A stretch of DNA of 64,000 nt, from positions 682,001 to 746,000 of the forward strand of contig BQMF02000100.1 of NCBI GenBank assembly GCA_027922465.2. Reading direction: 5' to 3'. Shown one piece after another: positions 1 to 11,208 of the stretch. The stretch's first letter is position 1. Each line of letters begins with the position of its first letter. The notes beneath the pieces were generated by a model. It worked only from the letters and a program-made list of their open reading frames with translations. It did no database searches and had not been told where the DNA came from. The position numbers and the translations under genes are program-made. The stretch comes from Turritopsis dohrnii. Lineage: Eukaryota; Cnidaria; Hydrozoa; Anthoathecata; Oceaniidae.

Positions 1-101
1 TCAAATAGAAAGGCGATGGAAGCCTGGAAACGAGGGTGACATTTGAGGGATGGCAGTCTGTCAAAATATTGCAATTCTGACATTCAGAAGGAGATGGTCG
101 A

Positions 102-3100
102 TTAATCGACGTCTTCGATTTTATCTCCATTGATTTCTTTCCCGGGAGGTTTTTTGATCTTCGATTTCATCATCATTCTAGAAAAATGAAATTCTTATGA
201 TACCGATGAAATTCGAGAATAGTGCTAATTAAGGGGGTTTACACGTAAAGATTCTTGAAAAATGTTTCTTTAAAGCAGATGGTTTAATGCTTTAGATTTA
301 AATTGTACACAAAAAGTCAAGTTTTAGCGTCTTATGTCAAGATTGTTCGCTTTGACTTTTTGATGTACCATTTAAAGCATTAAAAGAAAATTTTTTCAAG
401 AATCTTTATGTGTTAATCCCCCGTTAATGCTTCAGAAACAATAAACCTTTTCATAAATTACGCCATTACAAAATCGCCTCGTTTCTAAGGACAGCTTTAT
501 ACGGCCGCATAATCGTCGCGTCGAATTAAACTCTTAATTAAATGCGACGAAAATTCGACTGTATAAAGTGAAAAATTAATTAAGTGCGACATAATGAATT
601 AAGTTCAGCAGAGTTTGTCGAATAAAACGGCAATCTTCGACATAAATTCGGCATCACTTTATACAGCCGCATAATCGTCGAATTTAACAGCAGCTTGAAT
701 GAACTTCGTGGAAAAAGTGCACGAAAGTACTGACAGCGTGTAAGAAACGCATGATGATAAATTCATTCGACATTTATGCGGCTGTCTAAAGCCATGTCGA
801 ATTTGATATGCGGCAACAAAACCTGTATAAAGTGACTGTCGCATTTTTGTCGAATTTTACCCGAATAAAAGTAATTTAATTCGACACGGCGATTATGCGG
901 CTGTCTAAAGCTGTCCTAAGTTTATCGATTATTACATGCTTATCCTAAATGAAAGAATTCCGTGAAAACGTTTTCCCTGAGGTGTCGTTTCTCTTTTTTA
1001 ACAGCGCAAACGTCATTAGTATTCAGACATTGCTTGTTTGCGACGTAATTCATGAAAGGGTTTATTTCAGATTTCTCTAAGTGACGTACTCCAGAAGGCC
1101 TAATGATAGGCTTTATCATTGTTGGTAAGTAAAGTCTCTAAATCAGACTCAGTCATTTCGGATTGTTATTCATAAACTAATTCGGAAAAAAATTAACTTA
1201 TAAGGGCATCAATTCGAAAGATTGAAATTAGAGAAAGCGGCGATGGAATAATGTTCAAATTGAAAGCAAAAATTGAATGCCAGAATTTGTCTCGAAAAAA
1301 ACGAAGGATTTCAAATTCCATAAGATCATTAAAACCTTGTAATTAAAAGTAAAATCATTGGACGCACTGCATTTATGATAAAATGAACATTGTAAAAAGT
1401 GTCTTTATTCAGGCCCTAATTTGTTGTCTAAAGTTTTTGATATGTTGTTAAGATTTCGTTTGAATAAAGTTGCTATTTTAGCTGATATTAAGAAAGCTTT
1501 TTTGAATGTTGAAGTTTGTAAAGAGCATCGTGATTTTTTAAGATTTTTATGGTATGATTTTCAGCATGAGAATCCCAAGTTGATTATTTTTCGATTTTTG
1601 AGAGTTGTGTTTGGTCTCACTAGTAGTCCCTTTTTGTTGAATGGTACTGTGAAACAGCATTTAGAGAAATTTTTGCCTAGCGACAGAGAGCTTGTTGAGC
1701 GTCTCTTGAAAGATTTTTATGTTGACGATCTTATCTCCGGTACGGATAATGCCGAAAAAGGAACGATTTTGTTTGTTAGAGCGACGCAAATTATGAAAGA
1801 GGCAGGCTTAGAATTGAGAAAATGGATCACGAATGATTCGGAGTTGAGAAGTGTTTTTATCGGTGATAGTGAGTTTTCGAGAAGTAAGAAGGTCTTAGGT
1901 GTTGATTGGGATATTCTGGACGACCAGTTTGTTTTTAATTTTAGGAAATTTTTAGAGATGTGTGATGGTTTAAAGTTGACTAAGCGAAACATTTTATGTG
2001 TGTCAGCATCTTTTTATGATCCGTTAGGTTTTATTTCGCCTGTGACGGCTAGAGTTAAAGTTCTTTTTCAGTTGTTATGTAAAAATAAGCTTGGTTGGGA
2101 TGACGAAGTTTCTGACGATCTAAAGCTTGTGTGGTTTGATTTTGTAACTCTCTTGAAAAGTTTAAATTCTGTAAGATTGAAGCGTCTAATTTTGGAGTCT
2201 GAGTGTGAACGTACCGAGTTGCATGGATTTTGTGATAGCTCAAATGAAGTTTATTGTGCAGTCGTTTATTTAAGAATTGTTACGGTTCGTGGAGTTTCTG
2301 TGAATTTTGTTTGTGCCAAAACCAAAGTTGCTCCCTTGAAATCTTTATCTATTCCGAAACTTGAGTTGTTAGGTTGTCTTTTGTTAGCAGATCTTTTGAG
2401 CGAATGCCAATCAGCCTTTTCGGGGAGGGTTGTCATAAGTGACGTTTTTTGTTGGTCTGATTCTGAGATTGCATTATGTTGGATTAAGGGAAAGGAGAAA
2501 TGTTGGAAGCCTTGGGTGGAAAATCGAGTCGTCAAAATTAGAAAAGTTGTTGATAGAGAAAGATGGTTCCATGTGAAGGGTGTGGAGAACCCAGCTGACT
2601 TCCCAACGCGTTCTTTTGAATCTTTTTCTGATTGCTGGATAAAAGGTCCTCATTTTCTATTAAGTTCTTCTATTGACGTAAACCTTTTTGAATGCAACAA
2701 TGAGTCTTTGTTAGATGAAGTGAAAAGAGAGGAGAAAAGAAGTGCTGTTGAATCTCTTACGTTAGCAGCTATTTCAGAGAACAAAGGTAATGGCTCTTTA
2801 TTTACCGAGGTCGACATTGCACGCTATGGTTCTTTGAACAAATTGATAACAATAGTAGGTTACGTATATCGATTTATCAACAATGCGAAAAATCACGTCA
2901 AAAAGAACAAAGATCTTATCATTTACGAAAACATGCTTTCTGTTGCTGAATATAATGAAGCATTAATTCGACTCATCAAAGAAGAACAATTGGCCATTCG
3001 TTCCGACAGAATTTTTCCGAAACTGAAGAATTCATTGAAACTATTCAATGACGAAAATGGAATCCTTCGACTTCAAGGACGATTTTCTCAATCACATCTG

Positions 3101-6100
3101 AAGTTCGAACAAAAGCATCCCGCTCTCCTACGTAGCGATAGTTTTCTAACGAAATTAATAGTACGTGACGCACACGAAAGAAAGCTCCATCACGGTGTAG
3201 AAACAACTTTGGCATGTGTAAGAGAAAAGTTTTGGATAATTAAAGGTCGTAAGACAGTTCAAAGTATTTTGAGAAAATGCGTTATTTGCAAACGTTTCAA
3301 TGCCAGAACATTTCTACCCCCTCCGACACCAGACATTCCAAGTTTTCGTATTGAATGTGATTTTGCTTTCCAGACTACGGGATTAGATTTTTGTGGTCCG
3401 CTTTATGTTAAATGTAATTGCAAGGACTCTTTATCCTCTAAGGTCTATATCTTGATTTTGACTTGCGCGACTAGCAGAGCGCTGCATCTTGAATTAGTGC
3501 CGGATTTGGGTAACGAGTCGTTTATCCGTGCTGTAAGTCGTTTTTTCTCAAGAAGAGGCTATCCAAACTTAGTCGTCCATGACAACGCAAAAACATTTCG
3601 TTCAAAAGAAGTAAAACATTTTTTCCTGAAGAAGGGCGTGCATCAGCAGTTCATCTTGGCATCAGCTCCTTGGTGGGGTGGTTTTTACGAGCGTTTAGTC
3701 CGAAATGTAAAATCTACGCTCAGAAAAATTCTTGGTAAATCGTTACTTTCCTTTGAAGAACTAACTACTTTTTTATGTGAAGTCGAAGCGACAATAAACT
3801 CTCGTCCTCTAACGTATTTGAACGAGGATGATCTAGACACGCCGTTAACTCCATTTCATCTTATTTATGGAAGAAACATTTTATCGCAGAATCCCCTCAG
3901 TGTAAATAGTAAAAACGAACTACTTCATCCGTCCAAACGCATTAAATATATTTCGACTCTTATTGAACATTTCTGGAAACGTTTTTCTTCGTGTTATCTC
4001 GGTGATCTCAAACAAGTAAATCTTTATCGTAATCCAAAGTCAACAACTCAAGAATTATTATGTGTTGGCGATATCGTGCTGCTAAAGGAAGAATCACTAC
4101 CTCGCAATCGTTGGCGAATGGGCCGTGTGATAGAACTGGTCATCGGTCGTGACGGACGCTGCCGTGGTGCAAGGATCGCAACAACGTCTAATGTTGGTCG
4201 TCAAACCATATCAAGTCGTCCTATACAGAAATTGGTCCCTCTTGTTCAGCACGAGACTCAACCCATTTCGGAATCTAAGGAAGGTTGCGCGCGAAGCGAA
4301 TCTGCAAGCGATGATAGTGAGATCTTAGAGCAAAACACAATAATGAGATCGAAACGTCAAGCGGCAGTACAAGGACAGGAAATAAGACGATTACGAGAAA
4401 AATTTGGATAATCCAAATTTTGGGGGGAGTGTAAAAAGAAGAGATTTGTTATAAGAGACTTTTGTTTATTTCTTTTATATTCTTTGTTTTTATTCTTTAT
4501 ATATCTTATGACGTAACGCGCAGCCGCGTGGGCGCGCTTAGCTATATATTTTTAAGATGTTAATTTTGAGTTCAGTCCTTTATTGAGAGAGCTGCTGTAA
4601 AGTCACGAAGATGTAAATAGTTGTAAACATAAAAAGAACCTCGATTCCGTTCCTGTGTGGCATCCATCTCTCCATTCGAAAATAGAAAACAAATTTACCC
4701 CTATTTCTACAAACATCATTTGATTGTCACTGAATCTCACCTGATGGATGTCCTCTCTTTGTTATAAGACGTACTGGTCTTTTTCAGTTGCATCCAATCT
4801 TCAAGCAACTCTAGTAAAACGAGATAAACTTCGATAAAATCCCACCTATTATTTATATCTACGTAATGAAACGAAAGACTTACCTTCTTCGACATACTGT
4901 TCACTAATGAAGTCACCATCAGCATAATTTTTGATTCTGGCATTCTGAAAAGACATACAGAACATTGACTTCCAAATGAGGTCTTGGACAGATTTCAGAT
5001 ACAGGAGAACGCAAACAAATCAGGGTTTTTCGCGTTGAACCTAGATAGGTTGAACGTATCGTTACTTACGAATGTACGAAACCAACTGCCTTCGATTTTT
5101 GCGATGATTTTCGTTTTATCGATATCATACTGAATGGTAGCGTTTGTCAACGCTTCTTCATATCGATAACTTATTTGACCAATCAAAACGTTGGTAAGAA
5201 CCACGAGGATTGTAAACATATTGACCATCAAGAAGATCACCATGGCAACACTAATGAAACATTACATATAACCTTAGTAAATTAAGATCCGAAAACTTCT
5301 TGTCTTGTATGGATTAAACGTTGCAGTCTCAAATGTTTGAAAAAATGACGCGAGATATTAGATACTGTTATTTACACAGTAGCTGTTATCATTTAAAGGG
5401 GTAGCTAAGGGTTGCGAAGTTTAGAAATATCACTCATGATATAAGTGACTGTTTACATCTATTTGGAAGTATGGTTTCTCCTTGTCATTTCAGCACTGAA
5501 AAATTGATTTACAGCCCTCAAACAACCCAATTTGCTCCACAAATCTTTCTGAAGGCCTCTGATAAAGCCAATTTCACAACAAGAAAACCGGTACCACACA
5601 CTTAAAGAAAAATGGAAGTTTAACTATACAACCTTAACTTTAAACGAACTCGGAAAATTCTTTGACTCAGACCTCTCGCTCTGACGTGAACACTTTAATT
5701 GTTAAGTGATTTGTCAAACAAATCGAAATATAAACTGTATTTCTTACTGCATATAATTTTACACGATATGAAAAGATTATTTTCAACTAAAACACCGGCA
5801 GTTAAAAACAAAACAAAACAGATCTTACTTGTAGTTGGTATACTCATCATCAAATCCTTGTGCTTCTGTCAGAGCACGAACCTCTTTCAATAAAACAGAC
5901 CAAAAGCCACTAAAACGAACAGGGGGAATAAACAATAACAAGATTTGAATAAGTTAAGAATGCTCTTGTACTAAAAAAGAATAGACATACAAGTGAAGAA
6001 AGAACTAACCCAACATTGGAAAGTTCGTGCGAAGCTTTCAAGGCCAAATAACAACCTCCAGTAAAGGCAAACATTACCACAAAGAAAATCAGTGCAAACT

Positions 6101-9100
6101 TGAAAATGTCGTAATAGATGATCTTTGCAAACGTTTTTGTATACAACCCTAAAGTTCTTCAAAAATAAATAAACAAAGGTCAATTTAGTTATTTTGGTCA
6201 AACAACAATTTGAAAAGAAAGTCGAAAATAAAAAATCTGAAAATGAAAACATCTTACCTTGATGCTGGGAAGTATTTGAATACTCGAAGGAAATTCAACA
6301 TAAATGCTGCACCAGCTATAGCCCATTCTGCTTCTTTCGATTTACTGAACCTGACTGGTATGATAACAATTAGAAGAGCCATGCCCAATATATCGAAGTA
6401 ATTAAAAGGATCCAAAAAATAATTCACTTTCTCCCTGAAAGCATTATAATAAAAAAACAGAGTTAATTTGAAGCTTTCAAAAAAACAAACAAACAAACAA
6501 ACATAAAACAGAAATCACTAATTAAGTCTTACTTGAAAACCTGTACACATTCTGATATTAAATATACCAACGTAAACAGCAAGGTGACAATTTCACAGAA
6601 TAAACGAAAGTAATCAGTTTTGGAATGATACTCCAGTCCAGATGCAGTTTTTTCATGCAGAAAAAAAGCCAATGACATTGCAATCAGGAAAACCACATAC
6701 AGAAGAGCATGTTTACTAAAATTCAAATCTTTTTTAATGAATCAGTTACTGTGAATTGACATACTTATTTGAAATAAAAAAAGAATATAAAATTCAGGTT
6801 ATTGACATACATCATACTGTTTCTACCATAGGCATCCCATTTTCGCCGCACTAACAATCTAACAACAGGATGACGCATGGCATCCTAGTAAAAGTACAAA
6901 AATAAACTTAAGATGGACGATTTGAAATAAACTTTACTCAAGGTAAAGGAAGGGGGAAACAATTGGTACCTCTTTACATGTACTCTCAGTGAGCAATTGT
7001 AAACAAGATTTATTACGATGCAAAAAATCAGCATTCACGATACCGTTTTCATCTTTTGCAGGTCGACCCTCATCATCTCCGTCAAGCAAGCGATAATAAA
7101 AATGATATCTTAGTGGCATGTTTGGTAAATAAGAGTAAGCCTCTTCTTTTGATTCATCCTTTTTGTTTACAGGTACGAATGGCCAATCTGGATTAATCAG
7201 ACAATCTAAAACTGCCATGACTGTTTTCTAAAAAAAATCTTTGACATTGAATGGCACAACAATTGTGTGAAGGAACAGAAACCCACACAACAACTTCTGA
7301 AATGCACTAACATATACAGTATACATATACTTACTTTCATTTCTCCATGATTTATGTAGTCACATAACTTGAATCGAGCAGCTTCAAGATCACTCTCTTC
7401 AAACAATTCCCTTACTCTATGAAAAGTTGTGTCAAAACTATAGGGTTAGAATGTTAAATATTCTGAAATAAATTTTTGACTGTTATAAATGAAATAAACT
7501 GCTATAAATGAAACAAACTGTTATAAATGAAAGATTGAAAGTCAACGTCATGGATTGGGTACAACCTCAAATGGAATTTTTATAACATCCTTGTATTTCC
7601 CGACTCTTCATTACCTTCAAGGTATTGTAAAAGACAAAATATGCAGAAATTTGACATATTGAGAAGTAACAATCACCTTCCATTCAGCATGGACTGTATT
7701 AACACTGCTGACACATCATCATGAAATTTATCGAGTGCCAAATGGAGTGGCAACTCATCTTCATCTGGTGTTGTTACATAAACAAGTGTTGGGTGATACA
7801 AAATAATTTCCTCGGCAACTTGAACCAAATTACGTTCTGCAGCAAGATGAAGTATAGTCTTCTGTGAACCATCAGGTAACATCAACAATGATTCATATGT
7901 TGGTGGTTTGTTAGTCTCAAAATCATGATCTAATATAACTCTTGAAAATTCAGTAAGCTAGAGGATGAAATGCAAGTGTATAAATCTGATAACTGATGAA
8001 AGATTTTTAAAACAGATGATCACACGCAAATTAGTCTGAAAGCTGATAGGAAAATCTTACCTCAAATAAAAATGATGGATATAACTCTAATTTATTGTTT
8101 TCTGTACAGTAGTTTTTATATCGATCATGAATGGCTGTGAGGAGATAAACAAAGAGATCGCATTTATCAGCTACATATTTTCTCAATCGTTTAGTTCGAA
8201 CAATTCGTTGTGCCTTTGCACGAGTTATGTCTTCATTGTTGTTGCACAAATCTGTCACCTAAAATATTAATAAAACACATGAATTGTGAGAACCCTTCAT
8301 CATTTTTTTCATAGGGCAGTGATAAGCTATTTAAATGGACATACATATACAATCAACAAATTAGAATTATATTGTAAACAATAACATATAATATTGTCCA
8401 TGGAAATAGAGAAAATTGATGCTATATCACAAGTTCAATCAAAATTGATTGACCTGCTATAGTCAGCAAAAGCATTTCGTATTTTGTTTATATAAATTTT
8501 AATTTTCACATGTAGTCTGTATGACAGTTTAGCAGGCTAATAAAGTATTGATCCAATTGGTAACCTATGACTAATCAATTGTTATCAAAAGTTAGAGTGT
8601 AATACTTTTAAGATATTTTAGATTAACAAACTTTTCATTTCGGATACAAATAAGCCGGATAACTATCTTATATATCTTATATGTAATTTTTAAGAGTGAT
8701 ATCTTTAGTGTAAATATGTCAAGTTCTTTTTAGTTGTGTATAAAACCACGTAGAAACTAGAGCATTTTTTACGAGTATTCTACAGCAGTTTTTTTATCAT
8801 CACGGAGAACCATTGCATCTCCAATCGAATGCAATGTTTTGGGGGAAATATCTTGGGAACCAATAGCAATAACTGACATTTTTTTGGGTCTGCGATACAG
8901 ACAATGGGGTCACAAAGAAATTGGACCTAAATTTGTTTGATGTGAAGGGGCTGTGACATTATCAAAATCTTTGATCAACGATAACTCTCTAACCGTTGGT
9001 CGTAGTGAAACGATCCCATACATTTTGTTAATCAGTTTTTTATTTGCATTCACAAAAATAAATCCAAACATTTTCTTTGAGAAGCTCTGACTCGCAAAAA

Positions 9101-10540
9101 TTAATCCACGCAAAACGCTCTCAAACTGCGGCTCGCAAAAATCAGTCCACACAAAAATAAATCTCCTTAAAGTAATACTAGTATCTCTTGTATAACTTCA
9201 AAAATGGCGTGAACAAAACTTGTGTTGAAAAGGTGACAAAACATTATTTTGTGATTGTGAATGGAAAGTGTGCTACATTGTAGAGCTTGAAAAACTGAGC
9301 AACAAAATATATGGGATAGTTTTGCTATGACCAATTTCTTGTCACCTCATTGCCAAGATCATGGACCCCATAAAATGTCAGTTATTCCCATTGGTTCTCA
9401 AGATATTTCCCCAAAAACGTTGCCTTTTATTAGCTTTAACTATATTGTCTTTCACTGTACACAATCTACCTTAACCATGTATTTTTTCCTATTTTAAACC
9501 AAATTTCAAAATAATTGGAAAGGACTTATTTCATCAATTATTATGATAGTAGTTGAGTAAAGGTCAATCTATAAATTCTCATAAAAAAACATGTATTGCT
9601 TGCATCTAGCTGAATCCAAACAACCCCTTCAGACATGAATCCAATTCCAAATCCAATTGCTTAATACCTATAATAGCTGCTGACATGACTCACTAGGTGT
9701 TAAAGCCGTACCTGATAGCAAACTGCAAAATAATGCCATCAACAGACTGTAAATTCATTGTATATTATATAAAAATTTTATTTTCTATAATTTGCATGAA
9801 AAATAAGTATATACAGCGCAGTCCAACTATTCCAAACTCTCAACAGACCAGATAAAAAGACTTTAAGATAAATGAGATTTATAGTGGGGGTGAAAATGCT
9901 GACAATGTTTTTGTTCGAGTGTAAAGTTTGAACGCATAGGGGATGCTAGGAATCAAGCACAATAGAAAATAAAAGAAATAAAATTCACCTTTCTCTACTG
10001 TACAAAATTACAATATTGATAATTAACTTTACTACATATTTATCACAGCAATAAATATCAAAACTATTAATAAAATCGTGCATTTTCTTTTACTCTGAAT
10101 AGGGCCAAGATTCACAAGTAGGTTTTAATATTAAAAAAACATTACATATTATACTTTTATAGATATATATCATATATGTGATGCTCCAGAGGGGATTTAA
10201 ATAACAAACTATAAGGTGGTATTAAAAAAAGAGAATAATATCATGTTTGACTCTACATTCACATAAGATTTTATGGTATAATGTTATCAAAATTTCCTGG
10301 AGCCTCAGAAAGTAAAACCTAACAAAGATCGTAGAGAGACTGATTAACACCATCAAAATGTAGTTAGCTTAATCTACACACCTCTTTCCAAAAAAGTTCA
10401 TCTTCGAATGTGGCCCTTTCATCAAATGGGAAATTAGGATCAAAAGAGGGCTCAATTAAAACTTGATGAGAGCCATCTTTGAAGCCAACAAGAGGAACAT
10501 CATCTTCATCATTGCGTTTTGGCTCTACACTTCCATACAT
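102..10540 (-). CDS. TRP-family cation channel (TRPV/TRPA-like), 14 coding exons
   Basis: Predicted membrane cation channel of 675 aa. Coding exons, 5' to 3': 10540-10382, 8258-8061, 7957-7677, 7416-7335, 7227-6970, 6884-6811, 6715-6533, 6434-6258, 6156-6010, 5909-5829, 5250-5070, 4944-4884, 4810-4741, 177-102. All introns are GT/AG and the phases join without a stop. Order of parts: acidic N-terminus; two weak ankyrin repeats (about 152-182 and 186-210, with ILHLAAERN and LPLHLALD); a linker with RKWDAYGR just before S1, as in TRPA/TRPV channels; S1 353-371, S2 387-409, S3 424-439, S4 447-465, S5 487-503; pore region about 515-546; S6 547-572; a basic tail ending KIEDVD. The pore helix FWSVLLKEV has no canonical GxGD filter, so ion selectivity is unclear. 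There are fewer ankyrin repeats than in typical TRPV or TRPA1. The start is the first Met of the exon at 10540; an upstream exon is possible. The last intron (4740-178) carries a retrotransposon. Subfamily is inferred. Confidence 0.82.
229..427. mobile_element. MITE flanked by TTAA, about 190 bp
   Basis: Terminal inverted repeats of about 35 bp: GGGGGTTTACACGTAAAGAT near 233 and its imperfect complement ending in ATCCCCCG at 423. The sequence TTAA lies at each edge (229-232 and 424-427). The ends resemble those of the element at 53737-54507 (GGGGGTTTACACGT). No coding capacity. It lies in the last intron of the TRP-like gene. Confidence 0.7.
489..916. mobile_element. MITE with TAA target duplication, about 428 bp
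   Basis: The ends read GGACAGCTTTATACGGCCGC on the left and, as reverse complement, GGACAGCTTTAGACAGCCGC on the right. Both are followed by the shared GCATAATCG core. TAA occurs on both sides (486-488 and 917-919). Inside, further short inverted copies of the motif (near 553-575 and 650-690) make most of the element self-complementary. The 3-bp TNA-type target fits a PIF/Harbinger-like origin (inference). Confidence 0.7.
1400..4411 (+). CDS. pol: BEL/Pao pol polyprotein, N-terminally truncated (RT, RNase H, integrase)
   Basis: Open frame of about 1,000 codons without a stop, entered from the deletion junction near 1400; there is no true initiator, so it is a fragment. Domains in order: reverse transcriptase from SGPNLL with ADIKKAF, the FGLTSSPF region and the catalytic YVDD box near 1721; RNase H with GFCDS and SDSEIALCW; a zinc-binding HHCC module of the integrase (HERKLHHG ... 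CVICKRF); and a DDE integrase core with TGLDFCGP, VVHDNAKTF and the glutamate in VEATINSRPL. The C-terminal part, with LLKEESLPRNRWRMGRV, is the usual BEL integrase tail. The protease and the N-terminal reverse-transcriptase region are missing. The long open frame suggests a fairly recent insertion. Expression is unlikely without the 5' LTR. Confidence 0.92.
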   Translation, partial: CLYSGPNLLSKVFDMLLRFRLNKVAILADIKKAFLNVEVCKEHRDFLRFLWYDFQHENPKLIIFRFLRVVFGLTSSPFLLNGTVKQHLEKFLPSDRELVERLLKDFYVDDLISGTDNAEKGTILFVRATQIMKEAGLELRKWITNDSELRSVFIGDSEFSRSKKVLGVDWDILDDQFVFNFRKFLEMCDGLKLTKRNILCVSASFYDPLGFISPVTARVKVLFQLLCKNKLGWDDEVSDDLKLVWFDFVTLLKSLNSVRLKRLILESECERTELHGFCDSSNEVYCAVVYLRIVTVRGVSVNFVCAKTKVAPLKSLSIPKLELLGCLLLADLLSECQSAFSGRVVISDVFCWSDSEIALCWIKGKEKCWKPWVENRVVKIRKVVDRERWFHVKGVENPADFPTRSFESFSDCWIKGPHFLLSSSIDVNLFECNNESLLDEVKREEKRSAVESLTLAAISENKGNGSLFTEVDIARYGSLNKLITIVGYVYRFINNAKNHVKKNKDLIIYENMLSVAEYNEALIRLIKEEQLAIRSDRIFPKLKNSLKLFNDENGILRLQGRFSQSHLKFEQKHPALLRSDSFLTKLIVRDAHERKLHHGVETTLACVREKFWIIKGRKTVQSILRKCVICKRFNARTFLPPPTPDIPSFRIECDFAFQTTGLDFCGPLYVKCNCKDSLSSKVYILILTCATSRALHLELVPDLGNESFIRAVSRFFSRRGYPNLVVHDNAKTFRSKEVKHFFLKKGVHQQFILASAPWWGGFYERLVRNVKSTLRKILGKSLLSFEELTTFLCEVEATINSRPLTYLNEDDLDTPLTPFHLIYGRNILSQNPLSVNSKNELLHPSKRIKYISTLIEHFWKRFSSCYLGDLKQVNLYRNPKSTTQELLCVGDIVLLKEESLPRNRWRMGRVIELVIGRDGRCRGARIATTSNVGRQTISSRPIQKLVPLVQHETQPISESKEGCARSESASDDSEILEQNTIMRSKRQAAVQGQEIRRLREKFG
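4430..4711 (+). repeat. 3' LTR of the BEL/Pao element
   Basis: Starts TGTAAAAAG directly after the polypurine tract TTGGGGGGAG (4420-4429) and ends TTCTACA before the target duplication AACAT. About 282 bp. The first nine bases match the residual 5' LTR at 1391-1399. Confidence 0.85.
8829..9426. repeat. Fold-back repeat related to the Helitron family, in TRP intron 1
   Basis: Two arms (8829-8905 and 9350-9426) are imperfect reverse complements: GGGGAAATATCTTG(G/A)GAACC in both. The interior at 8880-9060 matches, with divergence, the 3' half of the Helitron copies at 46196-48832 (the 'gtctgcgatacag' and 'cgatcccatacatttt' stretches). It appears to be an old, inverted derivative of that family. 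No coding capacity. Confidence 0.6.
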
Positions 10541-10749
10541 ACTGTATAGAAATTCGCGAAATGTGTTGATAGTTAGGTAAAAAAACTCACGTTTTATCTA
10601 GATTTAGCATTGTTTACACTGAGAATACGGTACCGAGCATTCTACATTACGCCCACTAAAAATTTTCAAGACCTGCGAAACGCAAATTTCAATAATAAAC
10701 AGATCAAGTGTATGTGGTGTGTGAAAGCGAAGTTTTGCAAAGAACACCT

Positions 10750-11208
10750 TTATCGTGCAAATAATTTGGCAGTTACTCTGTCAGATACAGTATCAGTGTC
10801 AGTGACTCCATTAATTGGATTGCCAAGAGCCTGAACACTTGTTGGAACAGCAGCAGTGTCTTCGTTACTCAGTGTTACGAGAATCACCTTTTTCTCGTGT
10901 TCTTTGAAGCCTTGCAATAAAGCCTTTCGTTCATCTGATTTCAACAAATCATTTTTACTGTCTTTTCCATTGTCTAAGTAAACCTTGAGAGTCTTTGAAC
11001 ATATAACGACGATAGCATGGCAATTTTTAAATGTATTGTTAAGTTTGTCGACATACTTATTTCCCTTCATTTTTTTAACTCCTTCGATGTCAATAATTCG
11101 AACTTGACCTGCTGACGCTCGCTGAAAATTCTGTTTGAAATCGATGTACTCTTTCGATTTGGTTTCTGCAATGACTAACAATGCGATGGCATGCGATGGA
11201 GTTGACAT
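10750..11208 (-). CDS. Single-exon TIR/SEFIR-like domain protein, 152 aa
   Basis: Complete frame from ATG at 11208 to TAA at 10750. The predicted fold is alternating strand/helix: hydrophobic strands HAIALLVIAE (7-16), QVRIIDIEG (35-43), CHAIVVICS (63-71) and KKVILVTLS (107-115), separated by charged helices. This matches the beta-alpha order of TIR/SEFIR domains; the third strand with its CSK motif is particularly SEFIR-like. The domain fills the protein: there is no signal peptide, membrane segment or death domain, so a cytoplasmic adaptor-type role is plausible. A splice acceptor (ATTATAG) about 20 bases before the ATG suggests a 5' non-coding exon. The gene ends about 210 bp before the start of the TRP-like channel on the same strand; they are separate because of the TAA. 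The family call is by eye and uncertain. Confidence 0.55.
   Translation of the reverse strand: MSTPSHAIALLVIAETKSKEYIDFKQNFQRASAGQVRIIDIEGVKKMKGNKYVDKLNNTFKNCHAIVVICSKTLKVYLDNGKDSKNDLLKSDERKALLQGFKEHEKKVILVTLSNEDTAAVPTSVQALGNPINGVTDTDTVSDRVTAKLFAR

Larger units (their letters stand above)
1391..4711 (+). mobile_element. BEL/Pao LTR retrotransposon, internally deleted at its 5' side
   Basis: The 3' LTR is complete (4430-4711, TGT...ACA) and is preceded by a polypurine tract. At the 5' side only the first nine bases of the LTR (TGTAAAAAG, 1391-1399) remain, joined directly to reverse-transcriptase coding sequence. The insertion still has a perfect 5-bp target duplication, AACAT at 1386-1390 and 4712-4716, as expected for BEL/Pao. 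So one internal deletion removed the rest of the 5' LTR, gag, protease and the start of the reverse transcriptase after insertion or during reverse transcription. It lies sense-opposite to the TRP-like gene, in that gene's last intron. Confidence 0.9.

Noticed and set aside
659..844. 61-codon minus-strand frame
   Set aside because: It lies entirely inside the inverted-repeat MITE at 489-916 and follows its repeat structure.
5971..6252. Alternative frame reading NFRVVYKNVCKDHLL through TRP exon 9
   Set aside because: Using the acceptor at 6157-6158 the exon reads TLGLYTKTFAKIIYYDIFKF, which is clearly the S4-S5/S5 region, so the other frame is a shadow.
10610..10834. Plus-strand frame across the TRP/TIR-like gene gap
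   Set aside because: Overlaps the well-supported minus-strand frame at 10750-11208 and has no family features.
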